From Microstegium vimineum (taxonomy: Eukaryota; Streptophyta; Magnoliopsida; Poales; Poaceae): DNA of 64,000 nucleotides. The stretch lies in contig CM039119.1 in assembly GCA_022036555.1 (NCBI GenBank), positions 2,852,001 to 2,916,000 on the forward strand. Reading direction: 5' to 3'. Numbering within the stretch: position 1 is the first letter of the stretch; each line of letters opens with the position of its first letter. The translations under genes were made by a program, and so were the position numbers. The notes beneath the pieces are model-generated. The model worked only from the letters and a program-made list of their open reading frames with translations. It was not told the origin of the DNA and made no database searches. Below, in pieces: positions 1 through 10,155 of this stretch.

Positions 1-234
1 TCCTCAATGACAGGATCACGAGCTGGAGATCGAACATATCCGGCTGCAAGGCTCTATAGCGAACTGGATGCAGAAAGAAAAAAAGGATCGTGGGAATGGA
101 ATTTCCTTGGGAATAGATTAAGTATAAATGGTGGGAACTATTCACGGCTAAGGACATTCTTAGATATGGTCTGAATTCTGTGTGTGTGGAGTCAAGACTT
201 GAGAGAAGGATGTTGAGTACTTGAGTTACATACA
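1..234. other. intergenic, nothing recognised
   Basis: No reading frame, repeat or RNA gene could be supported in this stretch at the left edge of the window. Confidence 0.5.
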
Positions 235-509
235 TACTTCCTCCGTAGTTCATACTCAAAAAACTTAGTGTTTAGGATAAGATTTTAATCAAACATTGAG
301 AACATAAATCATGAATAACTTTTAAGTTGTTGAGTTTAAAAATGTAAAAAAACATATCAATAGATTTGTCTTAAACAAATACTTTCATAAAAATATACAT
401 ATATTATATTTTAATAAATATTTTTTAAAAAATAAGTGACCAAAGTTACACTTTAGAGATCGTGCCATTTTTTAAAACGATAAGTTTTTTTTTTAGTATG
501 AAGGGAGTA
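235..509. mobile_element. Stowaway-like MITE
   Basis: The two ends are inverted copies of each other: TACTTCCTCCGTAGTTCATA on the left and, read from the right end inward, TACTCCCTTCATACT. Both are followed by an A-rich run and CTTA. The interior is AT-rich and non-coding. The terminal CTCCCTCCGT motif and TA target are typical of Stowaway (Tc1/Mariner-derived) MITEs of grasses. It is non-autonomous, with no transposase. Confidence 0.75.
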
Positions 510-1560
510 TATATGCAAACAGTTCACTTGAAGAGGAGGAATGTCAGGACCTTTAATTCTCTACTGGGCAAACTCTACGAACGCTGCATTGGATCTTCTC
601 AACTTCTGGCCATTTTTTGGGTTGAGAATGTAACATATATCTTACGTACTGTATGCACTGATTTTGGTCATTTTGCAAACCTGTACGCACTGATCTTTGC
701 ATATTCATTCATATATCAAAGTTTAGGGTGGCAATCGCCTACGTAATTACTCTAAAATGAATTCTACTCTAAAAGATTTATATAAGGACGTCCTCAAAAT
801 ATAAGTTTAGAATAAGGATAAAGTTCTCTATAGTTACTGACATATTACCATATTACTTCTAGAAGACAACAACTAGTTTATACATAGAGCACATATCATC
901 ACCTTCTTATTATATATAAATCTCATATGTAAATAATTTTTTATTCGATCTGGTAGCTCTCTCACGAGCGTGCTCTCTCTCTCTTTGTTTACTAGTAGAA
1001 CCACAGAATAAAAAAAATTGCAAGACTCTTGGCCCGGGGCAGCTGGCGTTGCAACACCGCAGCGGGTGGTCTGGCTTCTGTACACTTGCCGTAGACCTCA
1101 CTTTGGCGCACTCTAGTGCATGTAGTGTAGGCAGCTGATTTTGTGGTCTTTCTAAAAAAAAAAAGATGATTTTGTGGTGCCAGTGCCACATGGCCGCCAG
1201 AAAAAAGTTTTTTTTTTTTAAAAAAAAAAAAGAAGGTGGGACGTAGTTTCTGGAACGGAATTGACACTTGACAGGCACTCGCCGTCCGCCGGGCCTGTGC
1301 TTTTTTTCCAACATCACATCACCTTTGCGACCGTCGCAAAAAAAAAAAACCATCACCTTTGCGACGCGGACGCTCGGCGCCGAAACTGCGCAGAAGCTCG
1401 CGCCGTGGTCTGGCCGGCAAAACCGCAGCCGTCCGTCGTCTCCATTCCAGGGGCATGTCACATGTGCCTCAGGTTTCCCCACGGGGTGCGCGACACGCGT
1501 CTCGTGCGCGCTCTGGCCGACGCGGCGCCGACCACATGCCGCTACTACTACAAATGAGAC
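510..1560. other. intergenic region with homopolymer runs
   Basis: No gene is supported. Runs of A and T lie at about 1153-1164, 1208-1231 and 1339-1350. GC content rises sharply after about 1260 towards the small-protein gene downstream, so the right part may be its promoter. Confidence 0.4.
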
Positions 1561-1699
1561 GAGCGCGCACGACGTCGCGCACTCACTCCCGCAGAGACAA
1601 ACGAAGAAGAGAGGCAAATTGCAAACACCGGCCGGCTAGCATAGCATCTCCGAGGTCGCTCTGGCCACCGTACCACGACTCGTCGTCGCTAGCTCAGAG

Positions 1700-1960
1700 A
1701 TGTCGTCGAGCGAGCTGTCCAGCAGCTGGTGGTCGTCAGCTGGCGTTCGGGACGCGGCCGTGCCGCCGCCGCGCCACGCCTCGTCGGAGCCTGCTGCGGG
1801 CGCGAGTCGTGGTCCAACTGGCTCTGGAACGGGCGGCACCGGCTCGCCTGGCGACGCCGACGACGATGCGCTTCTTGCTGCAGCCGCCGCACCGTCGCCG
1901 TCGCCGGGTCTCGCCGCCGAGCTGGCTCTGTCCATCCTCCTCGACTGCTTCGGACACTAG
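1700..1960 (+). CDS. putative small Ser/Ala-rich protein (86 aa)
   Basis: Not recognised. A single-exon frame of 86 residues starts at ATG 1700 and ends at TAG 1958-1960. It begins MSSSELSSSWWSS, continues through a low-complexity Pro/Gly/Ala and acidic middle, and ends in a short hydrophobic segment, LAAELALSILLDCFGH, that could be an amphipathic helix. A plausible 5' leader (about 1570-1699) precedes it and a sharp fall to AT-rich sequence follows, as is usual at the 3' end of a small grass gene. The other frames through this GC-rich island are also open, so open length alone is weak evidence. No signal peptide is obvious. It could instead be a long non-coding RNA. Confidence 0.4.
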   Translation: MSSSELSSSWWSSAGVRDAAVPPPRHASSEPAAGASRGPTGSGTGGTGSPGDADDDALLAAAAAPSPSPGLAAELALSILLDCFGH

Positions 1961-3662
1961 CTTTTAGAGAGATCGTGCTCAGCTCACACTGTACGTGTAG
2001 CCCTTTTCTCAGTTCAGGCTCTGAATGACTTGACTACTGCATTTCTAAATAATATACGAGTATTATGTATAATAATACGGAGTCGCATGTACGCGTCTAT
2101 TGCATTATAGATTTATATTTTATAATATTAGCAACTGCAAAGTGTCGAAACTGAAGTTTGACTGTTTGAGCACAACGTCAAAAGGAGGTACGGAGGAGTA
2201 CTTGGATTCTTGGAATTGTGGATTTTGTCGGAAACTCGGAAGGCATTTGGAATTTTTTGTTGAAATTGCTGACGTTCATCAACAGGGGATGTGAAAGAAT
2301 GGGCCAACGCAAAAAGTAGTCCAGGTGGCGTCTACACTGACCGTTCCAAATACTGTAGTCCAGGAACGCAGATGGGTCAGCCCAAAAACGAGTGTTTGAC
2401 GGTATGTCAGGGTCATACACCCATGAATAATTGCATGGTAATGGTAGGACATCCTAAACCTTGTATTGCCGTTGGAGCCCAAAACCTCGAATACCACGTG
2501 CTAGCATAGGATTTACAATCACATGTTAGATTAGATAATATGGATATGAAACAACTATCATCGATATTGTACATGGTTTCATCTTAGTGCTTTATAGACA
2601 TTTGATTCAGCCCATGACCATCTAGAGTACAAAGCCAAGCAAATAGAGTTCCATCCCAATAAAACTCAATTCTTCTTTAAAATTATTGTCACGTTATTTA
2701 AAATGTTTATGTTGCAGCCTATTAAAATGCAGATGAAACTCAAATAAAAACTCTCATTGAGATCAAGTGTGTGAAAGACCCCGTGTAACCGTGCATGTCA
2801 ACAATTTAGGTTTAGATTTCCAAGACAAATAGTACTTGACTACTCGTGAGGTCCGTCGTCGTCTATCCAATTGAGGTGGGAAGCACATGATGAGATAATA
2901 GGGTTGTGTCGAGATGCGAAGACCTTTTCTACTTCCTTATGATGATTAAGAAATCTTGATTTATGATCCAATTATCATGGTGGTTTTCTCAAACGAAAAT
3001 TTCTTAATACCACTAGAATGCTTACCCCCCCCCCCCCCCCCCCCCCTTAAAAGTCCTAATAAAGGCAAGTAATAAAGTAAATGATAGTCTCGCGGTTTGT
3101 TCGAGCCTAGGATAAGAGATTTCTCTAGCTTGTAGGAGTATTTCTTTCTCTCCTCTTTATTCCACATAAGCAAAATCCCGAGATCTTCTATAAGCAAAAC
3201 GCTAAGATCTTTCACAAGCAAGCTAGGTAGATCTCTATAAGCTACTCGTAGTTGAAATATTATTGTTGGAGCTGATGTAAACAGAAGCGCTCAAAGTTAT
3301 AGAGGACGGGTTTACGCGGTTGCTGAAATTAACCACATGAAACGTATTATGTCATCGGCTTTGCAGCGATGAGATGATCAAAATTTACATATATATGCAT
3401 GCAAACTATTAATGAAACAGTATATACACCATAATGACTCGTCACATTTCCGCCCGGATAGCAAGGAAGGAAGACGAGAGATCCATCACTATCGCGGGCA
3501 GGTTCAACGAATCTAACGAGAAAACACCTAGGCTAACTTAGCCGTGTTAATTGGGAGGAGGACACGAACTTTTGGTTGACTTTGATACGGCGGCCAGCTA
3601 GCTGTACGTACGTAGCCGCCTGTACTCGACGCGCCTACCAGGCGCCGTGCAGGTGCTAGCTA
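1961..3662. other. intergenic, no gene supported
   Basis: AT-rich and free of convincing frames. It holds a run of 22 C at 3025-3046. No transposon ends were identified. The region separates the putative small gene from the 3' end of the DUF1442 gene. Confidence 0.4.
3025..3046. repeat. poly-C tract
   Basis: Twenty-two consecutive C residues. The true length may differ, because homopolymers are prone to sequencing error. Confidence 0.9.
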
Positions 3663-4484
3663 CTACTGGCGGCGGAAGACGTGCTCCTCGCCGGTACGGC
3701 GGTTGACGTGGCGAATCCACCGCCCACGTCCGACATGCCTCCTGCTGCTATGGCCACCGTGCTGCTGCGTCGTCGGCTGCAGGAGCAGGCTGGGGCCCTT
3801 ACCGACCCCGACGTGCAGCACCTCGACGTCGCCAGCGCCGATGGGGAGGTACGCAGCGCGCACGACCCTGGTGCCGGCCGCCATCATGCCCCACGGCGCG
3901 GAGGCGGAGGAGGTGCGGTGGTGGCGCCGGATGTCGCCGTGGCGCACCACGACCATGCCTCTGGGTCCTGGCCTCGCCGCCCTCAGCACGGCCGCCGCGT
4001 CCTGCCGCCGCGCGTCTAGTACTAGCAGGTCCACGCCCTCCAGCCGCGCCATGGCCGCCTCGGCGGCGGCGGAGGACGACGAGGCGCCCGAGCCGGAGCC
4101 GGAGCCGGAGCCGTCGCTGGCGGCCTCCTCCGGACGAGACGCGTCGTCGTCGTCGAGGTCGTCGAGGCGGGCGTAACGGCCGCCCGTGCGGCGCGCGGCC
4201 GCGGCGAGCGCGATGCTGGTAGCAGGCGGGCGGCGCTTGCGTCGTCCGCTAGACGACGACGGTGACGGTGACGGTGACGGCGAGGCGTCGACGATGAGCT
4301 GGGCGTTCCATCCGCCGGCCATGGCGGCGACGAGCTCGGCGAGCTCGGGGGATCCGTCGGCGGCGCGGCGGCCTTCGTCGTCGTCGTCGTCGGAGGAGGA
4401 GGAGGATGAACAGTCGCCCGCGATGGCACGGACGCCGTCGATGTAGGCCTTGGAGGCCGTGTCGGGGCACCACACCAGCTTCAT
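3663..4484 (-). CDS. DUF1442 family protein, 273 aa
   Basis: Single exon on the minus strand. The start is ATG 4482-4484, chosen because the protein then begins MKLVWCPDTASKAYIDGV, the hallmark N-terminus of the plant DUF1442 family; the frame stays open upstream to 4649 but that part reads as 5' leader. A second family block, ELVAAMAGGWNAQLIVDA, lies at residues about 52-69. A later block, LEGVDLLVLDARR, is the usual VD..V.D segment of this family, which is related to SAM-dependent methyltransferase folds although catalysis has not been shown. Ser/Asp runs (residues about 26-37) and Ser/Gly repeats interrupt the domain, so the protein is longer than the usual 200-230 residues. A TATA box and a GA-rich leader lie upstream. 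Function is unknown; the family call is firm. Confidence 0.85.
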   Translation of the reverse strand: MKLVWCPDTASKAYIDGVRAIAGDCSSSSSSDDDDDEGRRAADGSPELAELVAAMAGGWNAQLIVDASPSPSPSPSSSSGRRKRRPPATSIALAAAARRTGGRYARLDDLDDDDASRPEEAASDGSGSGSGSGASSSSAAAEAAMARLEGVDLLVLDARRQDAAAVLRAARPGPRGMVVVRHGDIRRHHRTSSASAPWGMMAAGTRVVRAAYLPIGAGDVEVLHVGVGKGPSLLLQPTTQQHGGHSSRRHVGRGRWIRHVNRRTGEEHVFRRQ

Positions 4485-4770
4485 CGTGCGTACGTCTATC
4501 GTCGTCGGTCGTCTCGATCTGCTAGCCGGCCGCGCGCGCGCCTCTCGATGCTCCAGCTCGCTCGGTGCCGGTGGACGATCGATCGGTGAATGGATGGATT
4601 GGTTACTTGGCGGCGAAGAAAGGAATGGAATGGAATGGAAAGAGAGCAAAGGTGAGGCCGGGGGAGAAGAGAAGAGAAGAGAAGAGAGGAAGGGTTTATT
4701 CGGGCGTGGGAAAGAAAAGGGTACGGTGATGGGGAAAGAGCAAGTGAGCGGTGGTGGATAAGCGAGAGCG

Positions 4771-4780
4771 GATATATATG
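4771..4780 (-). promoter_or_regulatory. TATA box of the DUF1442 gene
   Basis: On the minus strand the sequence CATATATATC lies about 290 bases upstream of the chosen start. It fits a leader of about 250 bases that includes the GA-rich (plus-strand) tract at about 4620-4700. Confidence 0.55.
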
Positions 4781-4799
4781 CGCCACGCCCCCCACCCCC

Positions 4800-5178
4800 C
4801 GATCGATCTGTGGGCTGCGCTAGCTTGCGGCTGACGTCCCCCGGCCGTTGACCAACGAGCTAACAGAGCATGGCGGCAACAAACAAAAGAAAAAAAAAAG
4901 AAAGGAAAACACTACTGCCAGCCGGACGGACGGACGGACGGGAGGGTGCGCGAGATGGACTACACATGTGGGCCCGCGTGTCACGTAACGTATCTTGACT
5001 GACCGATTTAAAGGCCATCCTTGTCGGCTCGTGACGCCCACCCGCACCCGCACCCGCGCCCGCGTGCAACTGCTTCCTTCCTTTCTTTTCTTTTTCCCTT
5101 GCTTTTCTTACCTTTTTCCATTTCAGAGCACACATGGTGCAGTGGTGGACACTCACGCGCGCGCACCTACCTACTTAC
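4800..5178. other. upstream region of the DUF1442 gene
   Basis: No frame is supported. Short simple repeats are visible: (GGAC)n at 4923-4940 and (CCCGCA)n-like sequence near 5040-5063. Confidence 0.4.
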
Positions 5179-5434
5179 TACTCCCTTCATCCAAATTACA
5201 AGACATCCAAAAATCTTCAAAGTATTTCAAATTTAACCAAACTTATATAATTATTATTATTATTATTATTATGTCAATTAAGTATCATTAGATTCTTTAT
5301 CAAATATATTTTCATAGTATAAATATTTTATGTCATAAATCTTTACAGTTTTTTATGTAATTATTAGTCAAACTTAAGATGTTTCAACTCTCTAAGATTT
5401 TTGTGATGTCTTATGATTTGGGATGCAGGGAGTA
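5179..5434. mobile_element. MITE, CTCCCT-type, full length
   Basis: The left end, TACTCCCTTCATCCAAATTA followed by CAAGACATCC, is mirrored by the right end (ATGTCTTATGATTTGGGATG then CAGGGAGTA). The interior is AT-rich and holds an (ATT)n run at about 5250-5271. Related partial copies lie at about 41,600-41,822 and 55,590-55,735. Confidence 0.8.
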
Positions 5435-6381
5435 CATGCCTACACCAACGGCACCTCGCTCATAGATAGCGGGGATGGTTGAGTCAATCGGTACTACTTT
5501 CCGCACACCACAAATAGAAACATCCATGGACACGTCCCTTCCTTGTCCCCCAAACGTCAATCCAAGAACGTTCACTGCACGTTCGGATGCATGTCATGTG
5601 CGTACCTCTTCTCGCTCCAACTAACCAAGGTTAGGGTTAGGGTTCGAAGGGTTTTACCCAAGGATGACTCTAAAGAGGGATTATTGGCCTTGCGATGTTA
5701 AAGGGGGGCGGTGTGGGTGGAGGGGGAGGGTTGGTCATACACCGTGGGGGGACTCGATTGAGGGGGGGGGCGGGGCAGTCAAGGACGACGAGCAGCGGCA
5801 ACAAGTTTAGGAGGACCCAAATAGTAGAAATAGATGGATGAAGTAGGAAAGAGTTTGTTATTTTCAAGCCAATTAGTGGACACACAAATAAACGAGAGGC
5901 TTGTTGGCAACGTCGGTCCTGAGTTTTCACATACCTAGATCGAAACTGGCAACCATGGCCTCTGTACTAAATTATAAGACGTTTTGACATTTGTAGATTT
6001 ATACAAATGTAGATCAAACGGAGAGATTTGATCTGCACGCTGTATTTTACATCTAACCTAAGGAATGAAAAAAACGAGTGATGGACTGATGGTTGCTCCT
6101 AAAATACCATTTCGTTGTTGTCTAGGTACATCTTACTATCAAGGACTTGCGCCGCCGCGGGCGCGCATCATCCATCATTATGTTTTCGTTTGAAATCCCG
6201 TTTGCATGGCTAGTTTTTCCAATGCATGTGTTTCAGAAACAAATGGAACTAAAATATCATATTCAGTTATGTAATCCCATTTGCTTTTTAAAAAACACGT
6301 TTTCGGCATCGCATGATTGACATCGGCTCACGATTTTGTCGTCTCTGTATGATTCGGAGAACCCACATATGACACGACAAG
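5435..6381. other. intergenic with MITE scraps
   Basis: No gene supported. A short MITE-like piece at about 5960-6030 (AAATTATAAGACGTTTTGAC motif) and G-runs at about 5700-5775 are the only structure seen. Confidence 0.4.
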
Positions 6382-6732
6382 TACTCTCTCCGTAAAAAAA
6401 AAAAGAGCATGCAATTCCAGCATATATTGTAACATTTTTAATATTTTTTATGATTGAGGAACGCACGTATGACGCGTATGACACCACATGTACTCCCTCT
6501 GAAAAAAAAAACATGCAATTCCGTGATATTGTCACGTTTTAGTATTTTATACAAGTTTGACCAATTATAAATAAAAAATATCGATATGAAATAAATATCA
6601 TTAAATTAATTATGAAATATTTTTACAATAAATTAATTTAAAACTATAAATAAAAATATTATTTGATCAACGTGAGCTAATTTTCCTAGCAGGCAACTCA
6701 GAAGTTGCATGTTTTGATTGAGGGAGTGAGTA
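6382..6732. mobile_element. two adjoining or nested Stowaway-like MITEs
   Basis: TACTCTCTCCG at 6382 and TACTCCCTCTG at 6491 each begin a similar segment (both continue with an A-run and CATGCAATTCC). The right end, GATTGAGGGAGTGAGTA, is at 6716-6732. The second unit (6491-6732) looks complete; the first is truncated by it. Confidence 0.65.
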
Positions 6733-7408
6733 CCACGTAGTATTATGTACGACGTTTGACAAAAGTGCCGGTCACATGACAAACGCAACAGGGCAGACGC
6801 TAGAATTGACAAGTCTGGCACATTCAGAAAACGAGAGGCCATGTTTAAATAACGGAACGGATAAAACGGAGCTGTTGGCCGGGTCGCGCAAAGTCGCAAC
6901 GGCGCAGCAGAGCAGACGTACGAAAGGACAAAGAGATGAAAGCAGCAGCAGCTTGCATGGTCGTCCTCTCCTCTCCTCTCCTCTGACGACGTACGTGCAG
7001 TGCAGTACGGCGACGACAAAAGCAGCGGACGCAATCCATGGACTTGCACAAAAGATGCACGCCGTACTTATCTATCCGCATCTCTGCGTGCTAGAGATAG
7101 GTGCAGCGAACGTGCAGTGACAGGGATTTCAATTTTTTTTTTTGTTATGAGCTTGCTTCACCACAAAAGTCAACTCTTCGATCGTTTCCAGGTAACCGAT
7201 GCATGCTGGATGACGATGGTACAATCTGCCATTGTATTTTGTATATGCCGATCAGGAGTACTCCCTCTATTTATCGTTTTCGTTTTTTTCGACAAATAAC
7301 TTTGACAAAATACTCCCTTTTTTATCCTTATATAGATGTATATATATACGTCGTTCTCACTTTCTGAAAAACAACTTTAACTATAAACACGCAGGAGTAA
7401 AGATGATT

Positions 7409-7412
<4 letters not shown>
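6733..7412. other. intergenic, no gene supported
   Basis: Short overlapping frames exist in both directions without codon bias or family motifs. A partial CTCCCTCT-type MITE end is at about 7260-7370. Confidence 0.4.

Positions 7413-7461
<49 letters not shown>
7413..7461. repeat. (AT)n microsatellite
   Basis: About 24 uninterrupted AT units. Confidence 0.95.
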
Positions 7462-7463
<2 letters not shown>

Positions 7464-7629
7464 GACGAAACCACAGGAAAGTCAAATAGACATACTTGCG
7501 GATTAGGTTCACAAGGCAATATGTCCAACCTTTTTCTAGGTTGACGGTGTCAAATCGAAGAATGGTGTTGGAATTTAGATTGTTTTATGTACCCATCGAT
7601 CGTCAAGATGCATACCGTACCATTATCTA

Positions 7630-8230
7630 TTGAGAAGTCCATGTTCTTTACCAAAATATATGTATTCATACTCCTATACATATACATATGTATTCATACT
7701 TGCTGTAAACACGTATAGTTTCATACTCATTATAAACATGTATGTACTCATACTCTCATTATATATGTATATGTATATACCCATACTCCTTCGAGATGGA
7801 AAGTATATATTCTCATTTTAATGTGTATGTAAAAAAAGTATGTCCACATACTGCATACTAGTGTAAAAATTCTATGAGTGTGTATATATGGACTTCTCAC
7901 CGGTGTACACATATCCTCTTTTCAGAAGTATTTATACTGATACTAACTCGTGTCAAAAGTATGCACGCATACTAGCATGCCAGTTTTTTTTTTCTCCTCG
8001 AATCTCTTTTAATTAGTGATGTATACACTTCATTCTAAATTGCTAATATGTATGTACTGATACCCGTGCGAGAAAAGTATGCCAACATACTAACATACTA
8101 TTATTTAAAAATGCTACATATACTCTAATAAAATTCTATGAGAGTATATATGCAGACTTACTCTCAGTTACATATATGTAAATATATTCATAATAAATAG
8201 AGTATGTGTCCATACTCACCACGTACGTAT
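7630..8230. repeat. degenerate low-complexity repeat region
   Basis: Many imperfect copies of TATGTATTCATACTC and CATACTAGCATAC-like words recur over 600 bases. There is no coding potential. This is diverged tandem repeat or satellite-like sequence of unknown origin. Confidence 0.5.
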
Positions 8231-9737
8231 ATGTTATTAGTATCCTACGTATAACCGAGGAGCTAGATAGGTCCAGCGGCCGGCTAGCCATAATTCACGG
8301 GACTCTATTGCCGCAATTTTCAATTTCCTATATATACGCACGGGCTCCGTCTTATTCAAACCCGTGAAGAAACTGCCACCGGCCTGTTAGCTAGTTCCGC
8401 ATGGGAAGTTGCTCGATCCTCGCGTGTATATCTAGTAGGAGTAACTACACGTGAGAGTATAAAAAACTCACCCTATCTATATATATAATATATATATATA
8501 TAGAGAGAGATAACTGAACGATGATGCATGTGAGACCTTTGATTTGAAAAATCGTATATTACACGAAAATAATCTTGGAATACAAAAAGTAGTGATCCCC
8601 TGCCACTAAATATTGGTTCTTGTGAGTACTACGATATGATAAAGAAAAATATTTTTCCATCACCGTACCGATGCCGGTCCAAGTCAAAACAGCAACAACA
8701 TTATAGTTTACTTACAGGACTTTGCAACTTGAGTACGTATATTCGATCGTGCCGCCCCCAATTTGCAGACTGTTTATCGGATTGAAATCGTCTTGCAGCT
8801 CGAAGCACCTACTCTACGCAAATTAAGTTGACGAAGAACCGGTTGTTCGTTAATTTTTACACCAAGTTGGCCCAGCTGCCAGTGCCACCTACGCCTCGCG
8901 TGTCATGCTTCCTGCAAAGTCTTATCATCAGCTTGTCGATGAGTTGACTTGGAAAGAGTGGATCGGCCCGGAGCAATATATATGTGGCTGCTACACCTCG
9001 CAAATACGGTAGTATGTACCATGTCAATCTAGTGCAACTTACGCTTGAGCATATAATAAGAAAAAAAAACTCGACCCACATGGTAAGATTAAGATAGATC
9101 TAGGTATTATATTGTGTTTTGGAAGAAGATCTTCTCACGTAGGTCAAGAAAATATTTGTATCTCTACTCAATCCGGCACCATAGTTCCTGTAAAACAATG
9201 TACTTTATCGTGGATAGACGAGTGATTTTTTTTTAATACACGGATAAACTACACCTCCCTCTAATTAACAAATCCTCTCCAATGGGAGTCTAACTTTTGC
9301 CAGCACGGTGTACGACAGACCAACAACAACCAGTCAGATTTCGCTCGCCCTAAGCGTAATAAGACAAGACATGCCTAGATTAACACGCTGCTTATAGAAT
9401 AATACAATATGTATTTACTGTATTATGTACGAGGAGTACTATGTACTGTATGAATGCGTGCAGAGCGAGCACGCGGTGGTAGACGACGATTAACACGCTA
9501 CTTATTAATTATTTTATTACCCCGAAACAAGTAGATCTACAATGCAAATATGCAATGCAATGCAAAGAAGTTGTACGAATGCATTATATATTATGCGTCT
9601 TTCTTTTTTATTATATACCTGCCTCAAGTTTGCGTATCATACGGTATGTGCTTGCATGCAAAGCCCATGTATGTCCAAACCGACTATGACTTTTACAAAA
9701 TCCATAGATGGTGAGCCCATAAACTTCCTACCAATAT
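8231..9737. other. intergenic, no gene supported
   Basis: AT-rich; contains a short TATATA-rich palindromic tract at about 8470-8510. No frame looks coding. Confidence 0.4.
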
Positions 9738-9885
9738 AGATGAACAAATGTATGGACTAGGACTATGCCCATTCTGCTGGTTAATTAACGCTAACCTCGA
9801 AATTTAGCTCAAAAAAAAAACGAAACAGAAAACCGAGCAGAGTGGGCATAGTCCTAGACTCCTAGCCCCATACCTTTGTTCATCT
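9738..9885. repeat. inverted repeat (foldback) upstream of NASP
   Basis: The left arm AGATGAACAAATGTATGG, continuing into GGACTATGCCCATTCTGC, is repeated in inverse orientation at 9838-9885. Each arm is about 40-48 bases, with one arm carrying a small insertion; the loop is about 60 bases. It resembles a short foldback MITE. It lies about 270 bases before the NASP start codon. Confidence 0.7.
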
Positions 9886-10155
9886 AAGAGAGTGTGCTCG
9901 AGTCTGGCTAGCTGACCCACCAGAGGCCCACCGTTCTCCCAGAGAGTGGACCGAGACAAATAAGCCCATCACGGCCCACAGTGGCTGCCGCAACAGGCCC
10001 TGGAACCCCGTTGGCGGCAACCCCTGCATATCCCCCCACCCCGGGAGTTCGCGCTCCGTTCCCCCGAAATTTCCCCATTTCCTTCCCCTTTCCCTCCGCT
10101 TCCACCCGCCGCCCGCTCCCCGCGTCGAGAAGAGGAACCACGCAGCACGCCGCCC

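Noticed and set aside
4022..4446. Other long frames through the DUF1442 gene
   Set aside because: They are shadows created by GC-rich codon repeats; only the frame starting MKLVWCPD has family motifs.
6776..7120. A 114-residue plus-strand frame
   Set aside because: No motif, no codon bias and overlapping open frames on the other strand.
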